Below the pieces are notes generated by a model. That model searched no databases and had not been told where the DNA came from. It saw nothing but the letters and a program-made list of their open reading frames with translations. The position numbers and the translations under genes are program-made. Shown piece after piece: positions 1 through 7,609 of a stretch of DNA of 25,438 nucleotides. Position 1 is the first letter of the stretch; each line of letters opens with the position of its first letter. The stretch comes from Collinsella sp. (GTDB taxonomy: Bacteria > Actinomycetota > Coriobacteriia > Coriobacteriales > Coriobacteriaceae): assembly GCA_022745215.1 (NCBI GenBank), contig JAIIWC010000024.1:1-25438 (forward strand). Direction: 5' to 3'.

Positions 1-94
1 GCAGTTAAGTCTGTCGCGAGTTCCGCACGCAAAGGAAAGCACTTAATGTGCTTTCCGTCTTGCGCAGGACTGTCCGAGCAGCAGACTTAACTGC
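1..94. repeat. Nested inverted repeat, possible terminator of the SDR gene
   Basis: Outer arms of 13 bp at 1-13 and 82-94 are exact inverted copies. Inside them a 9-bp stem (34-42 with 48-56, loop TTAAT) is flanked by CGCAA/TTGCG pairing (28-32 with 60-64). The structure lies just downstream of the minus-strand SDR gene. Read on that strand, the inner hairpin is followed by a short T-run, so it may end that transcript. The left edge is cut by the window, so the full repeat may be longer. Confidence 0.5.
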
Positions 95-115
95 CGACCG
101 CCTCGCCCAGTTTCC

Positions 116-925
116 TTATTGCGGCTGCTTGCCGATGTAGGCGAGGATGCCGCCGTCGACGTAGAGGATGTGGCCGTTGACGAAGTTCGATGCGCCGGAA
201 GCCAGGAACACGGCGGGGCCCTTCAGGTCCTCGGGCGTGCCCCAACGGGCGGCCGGCGTCTTGGCAATGATGAACTGGTCAAACGGGTGACGGCTGCCAT
301 CGGGCTGCGTCTCGCGCAGCGGCGCGGTCTGCGGGGTAGCGATGTAGCCCGGCCCAATGCCGTTGCACTGGATATTGGCCTCGCCAAACTCGGAGCAGAT
401 GTTCTTGGTGAGCATCTTGAGTCCGCCCTTGGCGGCGGCATAGCCGGCGATGGTCTCGCGGCCGAGCTCGCTCATCATGGAGCAGATGTTGATGATCTTG
501 CCGTGACCCTTGGCGATCATGCCCGGCAGGCAGGCCTTGGAAACGATAAACGGGGCATTGAGGTCGATGTCGACGACGCGACGGAAGTCCTCGGCGCTCA
601 TGTCGAGCATCGGGGTGCGCTGGATGACGCCGGCGTTGTTGACCAGAATGTCGGGCGTGGTGCCAAAATCGGCCTCGATCTTGGCGATGAGCTCGGCGAC
701 GACGGCCTCGTCGGTGACGTCGGCAACATAGCCGTGAGCATCAAAGCCCAGCTCGCGGTAGTGCTTCTCGGCCTCGGCGACCTTGTCGGCGTGACGGGCG
801 TTAAAGGCGATTCTGGCGCCGGCTTCGCCGAGTGCCTCGGCCATGGCCATGCCGATGCCATAGGTGGCGCCGGTCACGAGCGCGACTTTGCCGTCCAGGC
901 GGAAGCTGTCCATAAGATCAGACAT
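116..925 (-). CDS. SDR-family oxidoreductase, gluconate 5-dehydrogenase / KduD-like
   Basis: This 269-aa protein is a classical short-chain dehydrogenase. It shows the nucleotide-binding TGxxxGIG motif at residues 18-25, NNAG at 96-99, and the catalytic Ser149, Tyr162 and Lys166 (YxxxK). The stretch around NICSMMSELGRET and the C-terminal FVNGH..YVDGG resemble gluconate 5-dehydrogenase (IdnO/Gno) and KduD, cytosolic NAD(P)(H) enzymes that interconvert keto- and hydroxy-sugar acids. An in-frame ATG lies nine codons upstream at 952. The ATG at 925 is preferred because GAAAGGA (931-937) sits five bases before it. The gene follows the GntR regulator on the same strand and probably feeds the neighbouring KDG pathway. 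The exact substrate cannot be told from sequence. Confidence 0.88.
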   Translation of the reverse strand: MSDLMDSFRLDGKVALVTGATYGIGMAMAEALGEAGARIAFNARHADKVAEAEKHYRELGFDAHGYVADVTDEAVVAELIAKIEADFGTTPDILVNNAGVIQRTPMLDMSAEDFRRVVDIDLNAPFIVSKACLPGMIAKGHGKIINICSMMSELGRETIAGYAAAKGGLKMLTKNICSEFGEANIQCNGIGPGYIATPQTAPLRETQPDGSRHPFDQFIIAKTPAARWGTPEDLKGPAVFLASGASNFVNGHILYVDGGILAYIGKQPQ

Positions 926-982
926 GGCGATCCTTTCAAAAGAAACGTTCATCTATATAAATCTTGCTTCTAATACAAGCTC

Positions 983-1060
983 AGTATAGGAGAAGTGAAG
1001 GAATTAACGCCCCTATTCTTCTAAAAATAGGTGAACGTTCACTTTTAAAAGGTGAACGGT
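983..1060 (-). promoter_or_regulatory. Candidate promoter and palindromic operators of the SDR gene
   Basis: On the minus strand a TATACT hexamer (988-983) is a good -10 box with no clear -35. About 60 bp upstream of the inferred start is the perfect palindrome GTGAACGTTCAC (1031-1042). A second partial copy, GGTGAACGGT, is at 1051-1060. The poor -35 together with upstream palindromes fits activator control. The same 12-mer recurs at 7689-7700. Confidence 0.5.
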
Positions 1061-1084
1061 TGAAATTAGTTGTTGCGATGCCCT

Positions 1085-1777
1085 CTACTCGCTTTTCGCC
1101 TGCGCGCCTTCCGCGATCATGTTGCGGTTGTAGACCAGGTGCAGATACATCGCATCGTGCGCGGCGGTGGGGTTGCGCGCGGCGATGGCGTCGGCCACGC
1201 CGCGGTGCGTGCGGATGGTCTCCTCGACGAGCTTTTTGCCCGTAACGTCGATAAAGAGGGGAACGGATGCCTTGAGCACGCCCATCAGGCGGGGAACGAC
1301 AAGGTTTCCGCAGCTCTCGGCAATGGCGTTGTGGAAGGCGGTGTCGGCGGCGGAGTAGTCCTCGCCGGCCTCTGCCAGGCGCTGGGACTCGTCGCAGAGC
1401 TCGCGGATGCACATAATCTGATCTTCGGTCGCGTGCTCGGCGGCCATGCTCGCCATCTGCGGCTCAATCATAAAACGCACCTCGAGCAGGTCGCGCGCCA
1501 GGCGCTGCTTGTCGCCGATAAAGGTAAAGCCCAGCGGGTCGTCGGCAACGCCGGGGTTCGATGCCACATACGTGCCCGAACCCTGCTTGATGCGCACGAT
1601 ATTGCGCGACTGCAGTAGCTTCATGGCCTCGCGTACGGTGCTTCTGCCGGCGCCCAGGCGCTCAACGAGCACGGCCTCCTTGGGCAGGCGGTCGCCCTGC
1701 TCAAGGTGCTCATCAAGAATCAATTGAATGATTTTCTCGGAAATCTGCTCAGGGAGTCCCGATTCGGCTCGTGCCAC
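1085..1777 (-). CDS. FadR-subfamily GntR transcriptional regulator (FCD domain)
   Basis: This 230-aa protein has an N-terminal winged helix-turn-helix at about residues 8-72, with RLPKEAVLVERLGAGRSTVREA followed by the wing GSGTYV. A helical FCD effector domain fills about residues 95-215, with His residues in the ADTAFHNAI, RTHRGVADA and HDAMYLHL segments that may bind metal or a small acid. It starts at GTG (1777-1775), preceded by GAGGTG. The nearby ATG at 1789 runs at once into TGA. FCD regulators commonly sense organic or sugar acids. Its position between the SDR gene and a divergent GntP permease/dehydratase operon makes it the likely local regulator. The CATCAGA repeats in its promoter and in the divergent promoter are the likely binding sites. 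Confidence 0.9.
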   Translation of the reverse strand: MARAESGLPEQISEKIIQLILDEHLEQGDRLPKEAVLVERLGAGRSTVREAMKLLQSRNIVRIKQGSGTYVASNPGVADDPLGFTFIGDKQRLARDLLEVRFMIEPQMASMAAEHATEDQIMCIRELCDESQRLAEAGEDYSAADTAFHNAIAESCGNLVVPRLMGVLKASVPLFIDVTGKKLVEETIRTHRGVADAIAARNPTAAHDAMYLHLVYNRNMIAEGAQAKSE

Positions 1778-1802
1778 GTTTCACCTCATGTCGAAATAAA
1801 TT

Positions 1803-1999
1803 CATCAGAGCTATTCTAGCCCATCAACGAGGAAGCGCCGGCCGCTGCTTTCACAAAATGCGGCTTGAAACTACCGCTTACCGCAAAATACCGACCGTTC
1901 GCCAAATACATCAGATGTATTTCGAGCAAATTTCAAAATGAAACATCAGACCTTTCAAAAACACGCTATAGTCATCAGACGAATTCAAAAGGTCTGATG
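1803..1999. promoter_or_regulatory. Divergent control region with five CATCAGA operator half-sites
   Basis: CATCAGA or its complement occurs at 1803-1809, 1909-1915 (inside the 19-bp palindrome AAATACATCAGATGTATTT, 1904-1922), 1944-1950, 1973-1979 and 1993-1999. Sites 1944-1955 and 1988-1999 form a perfect 12-bp inverted repeat. A TATAGT box (1967-1972) abuts one site on the permease side. A TAGAAT box on the minus strand (1818-1813) abuts the 1803 site on the regulator side. Similar GGTCTGA-type half-sites are known for FadR-type regulators, so autoregulation plus control of the permease operon is inferred. Confidence 0.65.
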
Positions 2000-2012
2000 A
2001 ATTGGAGGAAAG

Positions 2013-3374
2013 ATGTCAGACCCAACGTTTATGGCAGACCCCACCAGGCTCGTCATCGCCGCAATCGTGGGCATCGCGCTGCTGCTTGCGCTCATCATCA
2101 AGTTCAAGCTGCATCCCGTGCTGTCGATGATGGTTTCGGCGCTCGCGATCGGCATCGGTGCCGGCATGCCGCTCGACCTGGTGGCCGACACCGTCACCAA
2201 GGGCGTGGGTACCACGCTGCAAAACATCGCACTGCTCATTGGCTTGGGCTCGATGTTTGGCCAGATCCTGGAGGAGAGCGGCGGCGCCAAGAAGATCGCC
2301 CAGACCTTCATTGACACCTTTGGCCAGGGTCACTCCAGCTGGGCGCTGGGCATCACCGGCCTGGTCATCGGCACCACGGTGTTCTTCGAGGCCGGCGTGG
2401 TCGTTTTAATCCCGCTCGCGTTTAGCGTGGCATCGCAGACCAAAAAGTCGACCCTCTACTATGGCATTGCCCTGCTCGCGGGACTGGCAGCCGGCTATGC
2501 CTTCGTGCCGCCTTCGGCCGGCTCGGTCCTCGTTGCCGGTACGCTCGGCGTCGACCTGGGCACCATGATTCTCGTCGGCATCCCCACCGCCTTTATCGCC
2601 ATGGCTGTCGCCGGTGTCGCCTGGGGCCGCAACGTGGGCGGTCGTATCTTCACGGACGTTCCCGAGCACTTCACCTCCGCCGAGGGCGCGAGCGACGACA
2701 AGGAGCTTCCCTCCTTTGGCATGGTCCTCGCCATCGTGCTCACCCCGCTGTGCCTGATCCTGCTGGGCACGCTGTCTTCGTACATCCCCATGCCCGCCGA
2801 GGTCGCCTCGATCCTCGCCTTTCTGGGCAAGCCGTTCGTCGCGCTCACCATCGCCACGCTTGTCGCCATGTACCTGCTGGGCGCTCGCCGCGGCTACACC
2901 GGCGCTGAGCTCAAGGCCCTGCTCGACCGTTCGCTCAAGCCCGTCGGCATGATCTTGCTGGTCATCGCCTGCGGCGGCGTCATCCGCTGGATGCTGCAGG
3001 ACTGCGGTCTGGGCCAGGTTATCGGCCCCGTGCTCGAGAGCTGCCCGCTGCCCCTCGTGGTCGTCGGCTTCCTCATCGCCGCGCTCGTCCGCGCTTCGGT
3101 CGGTAGCTCCATCGTGTCCATGACCATGGCTTCGGGCATTATGGCCGCCATGCCTGCGGTCGCCGGCGCCTCGGTGCTCATGCGCGCCGCCATCTGCCTT
3201 GCCATCTGCGGTGGCGCCACGGCACTCTCGCACGTCAACGATGCCGGCTTCTGGATGTGCTCTTCGTTCCTCGAGATCGACGAGAAGACCACCCTCAAGT
3301 CCTGGACCATCATGGAGACGATTATCGGTCTTTCGGGCCTCGCCTGCGCCCTGGTGATCTCGTTCTTCGCCTAA
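2013..3374 (+). CDS. GntP-family sugar-acid permease
   Basis: This 453-aa, very hydrophobic protein has about 12-14 predicted membrane segments and matches the GntP gluconate:H+ symporter family in length. Typical family segments are visible: the LLIGLGSMFGQILEESGGA region near residue 75, GTTVFFEAGVVVLIPLAFS near 120, the FVPPSAGS turn, and ALSHVNDAGFWM near the C-terminus. It should import gluconate or a related aldonate across the inner membrane. GGAGGA (2004-2009) precedes the ATG at 2013. It leads an apparent operon with the dehydratase 79 bp downstream, with no terminator between them. E. coli also pairs a GntP-type transporter (YjhF) with a YjhG dehydratase. Confidence 0.92.
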   Translation: MSDPTFMADPTRLVIAAIVGIALLLALIIKFKLHPVLSMMVSALAIGIGAGMPLDLVADTVTKGVGTTLQNIALLIGLGSMFGQILEESGGAKKIAQTFIDTFGQGHSSWALGITGLVIGTTVFFEAGVVVLIPLAFSVASQTKKSTLYYGIALLAGLAAGYAFVPPSAGSVLVAGTLGVDLGTMILVGIPTAFIAMAVAGVAWGRNVGGRIFTDVPEHFTSAEGASDDKELPSFGMVLAIVLTPLCLILLGTLSSYIPMPAEVASILAFLGKPFVALTIATLVAMYLLGARRGYTGAELKALLDRSLKPVGMILLVIACGGVIRWMLQDCGLGQVIGPVLESCPLPLVVVGFLIAALVRASVGSSIVSMTMASGIMAAMPAVAGASVLMRAAICLAICGGATALSHVNDAGFWMCSSFLEIDEKTTLKSWTIMETIIGLSGLACALVISFFA

Positions 3375-3453
3375 TCGCAAGCCAGCGCTTCACATCAGCA
3401 CGTCACATCAATCGATACCAAACCAAGTAAGCCTTAAACCAAAGGAGTACACC

Positions 3454-5232
3454 ATGGACGAGAAGACCAAAGAGCAGATTCAGCAGGAGGCCGCCGAGCT
3501 GGTTGCCAAGCTGCAGCCGCGTTCCGGCAAGTTCCGCACCATCAGCCCCGAGATGGACCCGCTGCGTCTGGGCTCTGGCTGGAGCATCGAGGACCTGGAC
3601 AAGCCGCAGGTCATCATCGAGTCGACGTTCGGCGACTCGCATCCGGGTTCCGCCGGCCTGTTTGAGCTGGTCGAGGAGGTGCGCGCCGGTGTTGCCGAGG
3701 CTGGTGGCCACGGCGCTCGTTACTTCTGCACCGACATCTGCGACGGCGAGGCCCAGGGCCACGACGGCATCAACTACTCGCTGCCCAGCCGCGACATGAT
3801 TGCCAACATGATCGAGATTCACGCCAAGGCCACCCCGTTCGACGCCGGCGTCTTTGTCGCCAGCTGCGATAAGGGTCTGCCCGCGAACCTCATGGCCATG
3901 GGCCGCATCAACATCCCGTCGATCGTCGTCACCGGCGGCGTCATGGATGCTGGTCCCGACCTGCTGACCCTCGAGCAGCTCGGCGCCATCTCCGCCCGCT
4001 ACGAGCGCGGCGAGATTTCCCGCGAGGAGCTCGAGTTCGCTAAGCACAACGCCTGCCCCAGCTGCGGCGCCTGCTCCTTTATGGGCACCGCCTCGACCAT
4101 GCAGGTCACGGCCGAGGCCCTGGGCCTCATGCTTCCTGGCACGGCGCTGCTGCCTGCCACCAGCTCCGACCTGCGCGAGTTCGCCCGCGAGGCCGGTCGT
4201 CAGTCCGTGTGGCTCTCCGAGCACAACCTGTGCCCGCGTGACATCGTGACCAAGGAGTCCTTCGAGAACCTCATCATGGTCCACGGCGCTATCTCCGGCT
4301 CCACCAACTCGCTGCTGCACATCCCCGCGATCGCCCGTGAGTTTGGCATCGAGATGTCCGCCGACGACTTCGATCGTCTGCACCGTGGCGCCCACTACCT
4401 GCTCAACGTTCGTCCTGCAGGCGAGTGGCCGGCGCAGTTCTTCTACTATGCGGGCGGCGTGCCGCGCATCATGGAGGAGATCAAGTCGATGCTCCACCTC
4501 GACGTCATGACCGTCACTGGCAAGACCCTCGGCGAGAACCTCGAGGACCTCAAGAACAACGGTTACTACGAGAAGTGCGGCCGTTACCTGGAGAAGTGGA
4601 ACCTCAAGCGCGAGGACATCATCCGTCCGTTCGACCAGGCCTTTGGCACCGACGGCTCCATCGCCATCCTTCACGGCAACCTTGCCCCCGAGGGCGCCGT
4701 CGTCAAGCACACCGTCGTTCCGCGTGAGATGTTCCAGGCCACGCTCAAGGCCCGTCCGTTCGACTGCGAGGAGGACGCCATCCACGCCGTCCTAACGCAC
4801 GAGGTCAAGCCCGGCGACGCCGTCATCATCCGCTACGAGGGCCCCAAGGGTTCCGGCATGCCCGAGATGTTCTACACCACCGAGGCTATCGCCAGCGACC
4901 CCGAGCTCGGCGCTTCCATTGCCCTGATCACCGACGGCCGCTTCTCCGGTGCTTCCAAGGGCCCGGCTATCGGTCACGTTTCGCCCGAGGCTGCCGTGGG
5001 TGGTCCGATTGCCCTGATCGAGGAGGGCGACCTTATCCAGATCAACATCCCCGAGCGCTCGCTGTCCATCGTGGGCATCGCCGGCAAGGAGATGGAGCCG
5101 GCCGAGGTCGACGCCGTCCTGGCCGAGCGCCGCGCCGCTTGGAAGCCCAAGGCTAACCGCTATACCTCCGGCACGCTCAAGTTCTTTACCGAGCATGCAG
5201 TCTCCGCCATTCAGGGTGGCTACATGGAGTAG
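3454..5232 (+). CDS. IlvD/Edd-superfamily sugar-acid dehydratase, YjhG/YagF-like
   Basis: This 592-aa protein is an iron-sulfur aldonate dehydratase. Superfamily marks are CDGEAQGH (Cys96), ASCDKGLP (Cys138), SCGACSFMGTAS (Cys207), HGAISGSTNSLLHIPAIA near 277-294, and TDGRFSGAS..AIGHVSPEA near the C-terminus. The position that carries the first cluster Cys in IlvD-type enzymes appears to be Gly65 (FGDSHPGSAG). By remembered sequence the segments VASCDKGLPA, STNSLLHIPAIA and DVMTVTGKTLGENL match E. coli YjhG (D-xylonate dehydratase) better than IlvD, so branched-chain amino-acid synthesis is unlikely. With KDG kinase and KDPG aldolase nearby, conversion of gluconate or a C6 epimer to 2-keto-3-deoxygluconate is the likely reaction. 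An AAAGGAG precedes the ATG. Confidence 0.88.
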   Translation: MDEKTKEQIQQEAAELVAKLQPRSGKFRTISPEMDPLRLGSGWSIEDLDKPQVIIESTFGDSHPGSAGLFELVEEVRAGVAEAGGHGARYFCTDICDGEAQGHDGINYSLPSRDMIANMIEIHAKATPFDAGVFVASCDKGLPANLMAMGRINIPSIVVTGGVMDAGPDLLTLEQLGAISARYERGEISREELEFAKHNACPSCGACSFMGTASTMQVTAEALGLMLPGTALLPATSSDLREFAREAGRQSVWLSEHNLCPRDIVTKESFENLIMVHGAISGSTNSLLHIPAIAREFGIEMSADDFDRLHRGAHYLLNVRPAGEWPAQFFYYAGGVPRIMEEIKSMLHLDVMTVTGKTLGENLEDLKNNGYYEKCGRYLEKWNLKREDIIRPFDQAFGTDGSIAILHGNLAPEGAVVKHTVVPREMFQATLKARPFDCEEDAIHAVLTHEVKPGDAVIIRYEGPKGSGMPEMFYTTEAIASDPELGASIALITDGRFSGASKGPAIGHVSPEAAVGGPIALIEEGDLIQINIPERSLSIVGIAGKEMEPAEVDAVLAERRAAWKPKANRYTSGTLKFFTEHAVSAIQGGYME

Positions 5233-5275
5233 CGCCCGTGCGCATCGCATTTCTCCTCTCATAGATGCGTGGGAC

Positions 5276-5312
5276 AAAGAGCCCCGAGTTCTTACGAGCT
5301 CGGGGCTCTTTT
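5276..5312 (+). terminator. Rho-independent terminator of the permease-dehydratase operon
   Basis: A 13-bp stem, AAAGAGCCCCGAG (5276-5288) with CTCGGGGCTCTTT (5299-5311) and a 10-nt loop, ends in a T-tract. It starts 44 bases after the dehydratase stop codon. Confidence 0.92.
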
Positions 5313-5463
5313 CGTCTGGATTGCGGACGTATTGCCGGACGAAAGTGTGTTACGTCTGGCGAATAATCAGACGAAATCGAAATTTGCGTCTCATTTCCGT
5401 ACGCAAATAAGACGAAAACCGTTTGCGTCTGGTTAAAAACCGTACGCAAACGGTTTTCGTCTT
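5313..5463. repeat. Cluster of related palindromes built on TTCGTCTG / ACGCAAA
   Basis: Three well-defined hairpins follow each other: CGTCTG/CAGACG (5353-5358 with 5368-5373), ATTTGCGT/ACGCAAAT (5382-5389 with 5401-5408), and a perfect 20-bp inverted repeat (5409-5428 with 5444-5463). The words GACGAAA/TTTCGTC and ACGCAAA recur through the block. The last hairpin lies 18 bases past the ATPase stop codon and may act as its terminator. No coding potential is seen here. Confidence 0.65.
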
Positions 5464-5481
5464 GCAGGGCGGTTGCCGCTT

Positions 5482-6573
5482 CTACAGTTCAACTTCCAGT
5501 TCGGCTTTGTGTTCGTTGAGGTAGTCGCGCATGTAGGGGATGGCAAACGATATCTTGCCGTACGAAGGTGCCTCGATAATCGACTCTCTGAGCAGTCGGC
5601 TACGGACGGAGCTCACCTGCTGAGGCGTCTTGTTTAAGTCATCGGCAACCATGCTGGTCGAGCTCGTCTGCCCCAAAGATGCCATGCTCAGCAGATAAGC
5701 GATGCACGTGGGTGGAATGCGCTGCAGCGCGGGCTCAATCACCATGGCGCAGAAGCGTTCGCGCGCTGTTGCGATGCCTCGCCTTGCCTCTTCCTCTCCA
5801 ATAACAGTTGTATGGGCGCGTCTTGCCAGCTGCCATGCGTAATATCCAACGAGTTGGATCATGAAAGGATAGCCCTGCGTTGCCTCGGCAAGCTGCCCGG
5901 CAATACCTGGCTGTAGCTCCATGCCAGACGCTTCAATGGTTTCCTCGAGGGAGTACGACACTTCGGTTACTGCCACAGCCTTCAGGTCAAAGGGGAGGGC
6001 GCGGCGCAAAAACGTAAGTGTCTTTCCGTTGATGACACTTTCGATCATCGAAGGCAGCCCCGCAAAAACAAAGGCGATATCAAGGTCTTCGCCGATAACC
6101 TGCTGAATCGCAATGGAGAGTGTTCGGACCTCTTCGAGCTCTGCGTCTTGAACCTCGTCGAGGGTGATGAGCAGGCCATTTCCATCCTTGGATATAGCCT
6201 GCCTCATGGCGTCGCGCAGCGATGGACCGATTCGCTCAATGTCTATGCTGCCGATGGATATGCCAGCTACGGTGGGCTCAAATCTGGCGTGTTTGGCCTG
6301 GAATTTGGGCTGCAGCTGTTCGAGAATGCGCTGGCAAAGCCCCTCAGTTGCGACCTCTTTTATGACCGTCCAACCATGGCTTTGCGCCAAACGTGAGCAC
6401 TCGTCAAGGAGGACTGTCTTGCCCGTTCCACGGACGCCGGCTATGCGCATAAGGCGCCCCGGGGCACCAGGCCCGTTGACGAGGCCTTCATTGAATTCCT
6501 CGAGTACATCTTCGCGGCCGATAATCGTGGGAGGTGTTTTGCCTGCCGTGGGCTTAAAAGGGTTTGTTTGCAT
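5482..6573 (-). CDS. AAA-type ATP-binding protein with C-terminal helix-turn-helix-like region
   Basis: This 363-aa protein starts with NPFKPTAGKTPPTIIGRE, the entry motif of a family of orphan ATPases common in Actinobacteria. It has a Walker A P-loop GVRGTGKT at 46-53 and a Walker B LLITLDEVQ with Asp139/Glu140. The middle has an ORC/STAND-like AAA layout with FAGLPSM as a likely sensor segment. The last 80 residues look like a winged helix (TSSTSMVADDLNKTPQQVSSVRSRLL). The family's cellular role is not established; DNA-linked or signalling ATPase activity is only inferred. The ATG at 6573 is chosen because AAAGGT (6581-6586) precedes it; an in-frame GTG at 6582 overlaps that site. A 10-bp tandem array begins 17 bp upstream. 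Confidence 0.82.
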   Translation of the reverse strand: MQTNPFKPTAGKTPPTIIGREDVLEEFNEGLVNGPGAPGRLMRIAGVRGTGKTVLLDECSRLAQSHGWTVIKEVATEGLCQRILEQLQPKFQAKHARFEPTVAGISIGSIDIERIGPSLRDAMRQAISKDGNGLLITLDEVQDAELEEVRTLSIAIQQVIGEDLDIAFVFAGLPSMIESVINGKTLTFLRRALPFDLKAVAVTEVSYSLEETIEASGMELQPGIAGQLAEATQGYPFMIQLVGYYAWQLARRAHTTVIGEEEARRGIATARERFCAMVIEPALQRIPPTCIAYLLSMASLGQTSSTSMVADDLNKTPQQVSSVRSRLLRESIIEAPSYGKISFAIPYMRDYLNEHKAELEVEL

Positions 6574-6590
6574 GTGAGCCACCTTTGCTC

Positions 6591-6660
6591 AAGATATAGC
6601 AAGTTATAGCAAAGTATAGCAAGATATAGCAACGTATAGTGAGATATAGCAACGTATAGC
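6591..6660. repeat. Seven-copy 10-bp tandem repeat upstream of the ATPase gene
   Basis: Seven head-to-tail decamers run from 6591 to 6660 with no gaps: AAGATATAGC, AAGTTATAGC, AAAGTATAGC, AAGATATAGC, AACGTATAGT, GAGATATAGC and AACGTATAGC. The core TATAGC is nearly invariant and only the first four bases vary. The exact 10-bp period places each copy on about the same DNA face. The array is AT-rich in a GC-rich region and lies between the ATPase start and the membrane-protein gene, most likely in the ATPase promoter or leader. On the minus strand each unit offers a TATA-containing word. Confidence 0.85.
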
Positions 6661-6686
6661 GCTGCTCGCGGGTTCTTGCGGTGGTG

Positions 6687-7367
6687 CTATTTTCCGAATG
6701 CCGCGCGGATAAAGCGCTGGGCGAACAGCTTGTTGGCGATGTTGATGACATGGCCCAGGAATAATGCGGAAATGGCGGTCGTGACGCCAAAGCCGCCCAG
6801 GTTGTGCATAAAAACCAGCGACAGTGCGAGCGAGGCGGCGACATGCGAGCAATCGAATACGACCTTCACATCGCCAAAGCGGCGTTTGAGTTTTTCGGCA
6901 ATGACCTGCACCAGACCGTCGGGCGCGTTGGGAACGACTCCCATGTTGACGACGAGGCTTACACCAGACGCAGTGATGGCAAGCGAGAGCAGCATGGTCG
7001 CAACCTGTGCCGGCAACGCGGTGGGGTGCAGAGGGTTGACGTCCATAAAGAAGTCGGTAAAGCCACCGATCAGTGTTGAGAAAAAGAGCTCGAGCAAAAT
7101 GCGCGGCTGGAACTCGCGGCGCAAGATGGCTGCCTGTGCGGCGATGTATGCGACGTAGGTCGCGGTGATCCAAAAGCCGAGTGTCTTGCCGGTGAGCATG
7201 GACAGCGTCGTGGCAAAACAGGTAAGTGCGGCAACGCCCAGGCCCGATGCGGTCTGGATGCTCATGCCGAGGGCGAGCGTCGCGACACCTGCTAAATACA
7301 TCAGCATTCTGATGACGGTATGGCACCAGTCGATCTTCTCGCCATTCATGATGATGAGCGGTCGCAT
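6687..7367 (-). CDS. YitT/YczE-like integral membrane protein
   Basis: This 226-aa protein has about five or six hydrophobic segments. It resembles the YczE/YyaS/YitT family of uncharacterised membrane proteins: LALGMSIQTASGLGVAALTCF near the N-terminus and MGVVPNAPDGLVQVIAEKL in the middle are typical. No function is established for the family. The ATG at 7367 is chosen because AAAGGA (7378-7383) precedes it, although a 10-base spacer is long. A longer reading would need a TTG at 7418 inside structured leader RNA. Its long 5' region carries the same promoter layout, LacI-type operator and two conserved RNA elements as the kdgK-eda operon. A role in sugar-acid uptake or export is therefore inferred from regulation alone. 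Confidence 0.8.
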   Translation of the reverse strand: MRPLIIMNGEKIDWCHTVIRMLMYLAGVATLALGMSIQTASGLGVAALTCFATTLSMLTGKTLGFWITATYVAYIAAQAAILRREFQPRILLELFFSTLIGGFTDFFMDVNPLHPTALPAQVATMLLSLAITASGVSLVVNMGVVPNAPDGLVQVIAEKLKRRFGDVKVVFDCSHVAASLALSLVFMHNLGGFGVTTAISALFLGHVINIANKLFAQRFIRAAFGK

Positions 7368-7408
7368 GTTGCTGCCGTCCTTTCGGTTGTAAGGAATTGG
7401 GCTGACCT

Positions 7409-7526
7409 GGGCCGGCAAAAGAGGGTTATCGGAGGCACTGCTGTAAAAGCAGAAAAGCCGGCCCCACGGTCAGTCGTCTAGAAAGTGTCTCGCTGTGCCG
7501 GAATGGGACTAAAGGGCCAACGAGAC
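7409..7526 (-). ncRNA. Conserved structured leader RNA, element B, copy 1
   Basis: On the minus strand this lies between the promoter and the start of the YitT-like gene. Hairpin 1 is GTCTCG/CGAGAC (7526-7521 with 7492-7487), with AGTCCCATTCCGG in its loop. A linker with TAGACGAC follows. Helix 2, GGGCCGGC/GCCGGCCC (7464-7457 with 7416-7409), encloses a small hairpin CTGCT/AGCAG (7452-7448 with 7442-7438) and then TGCCTCCGATAACC. A second copy between kdgK and eda keeps the loop and linker words but has different, still complementary helices. I do not recognise it as a known riboswitch. Confidence 0.7.
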
Positions 7527-7553
7527 GGGAGAAAAGTGAATGACAGGACGTGG

Positions 7554-7599
7554 GCAATAGGATGCCAAGATGGTAGGGTGCGTCTTAGCACCCTATTGC
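7554..7599 (-). ncRNA. Conserved leader hairpin, element A, copy 1
   Basis: A 12-bp stem (7554-7565 with 7588-7599, one G-T wobble) closes a 22-nt loop (7566-7587). Eighteen of the 22 loop positions match the loop of the kdgK leader hairpin at 11833-11854, while the stems differ. It lies about 11 bp downstream of the LacI-type operator, so it would form at the 5' end of the YitT-like gene's transcript. Confidence 0.65.
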
Positions 7600-7609
7600 T
7601 CATGCTTAA

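Noticed and set aside
926..952. Upstream ATG as the start of the SDR gene
   Set aside because: It would bury the GAAAGGA site inside the coding region and add nine residues not typical of the family.
3403..4785. 460-codon open frame on the minus strand opposite the dehydratase
   Set aside because: It is an antisense shadow of a gene with clear IlvD/Edd motifs on the plus strand.
3454..5232. Dihydroxy-acid dehydratase (IlvD) for branched-chain amino-acid synthesis
   Set aside because: The context is sugar-acid catabolism, and several segments match YjhG/YagF better than IlvD.
6591..6660. CRISPR array
   Set aside because: The units are 10 bp with no spacers and there are no cas genes nearby.
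7368..7418. TTG at 7418 as the start of the YitT-like gene
   Set aside because: It falls at the 3' edge of element B and has no ribosome site, while the ATG at 7367 has one.
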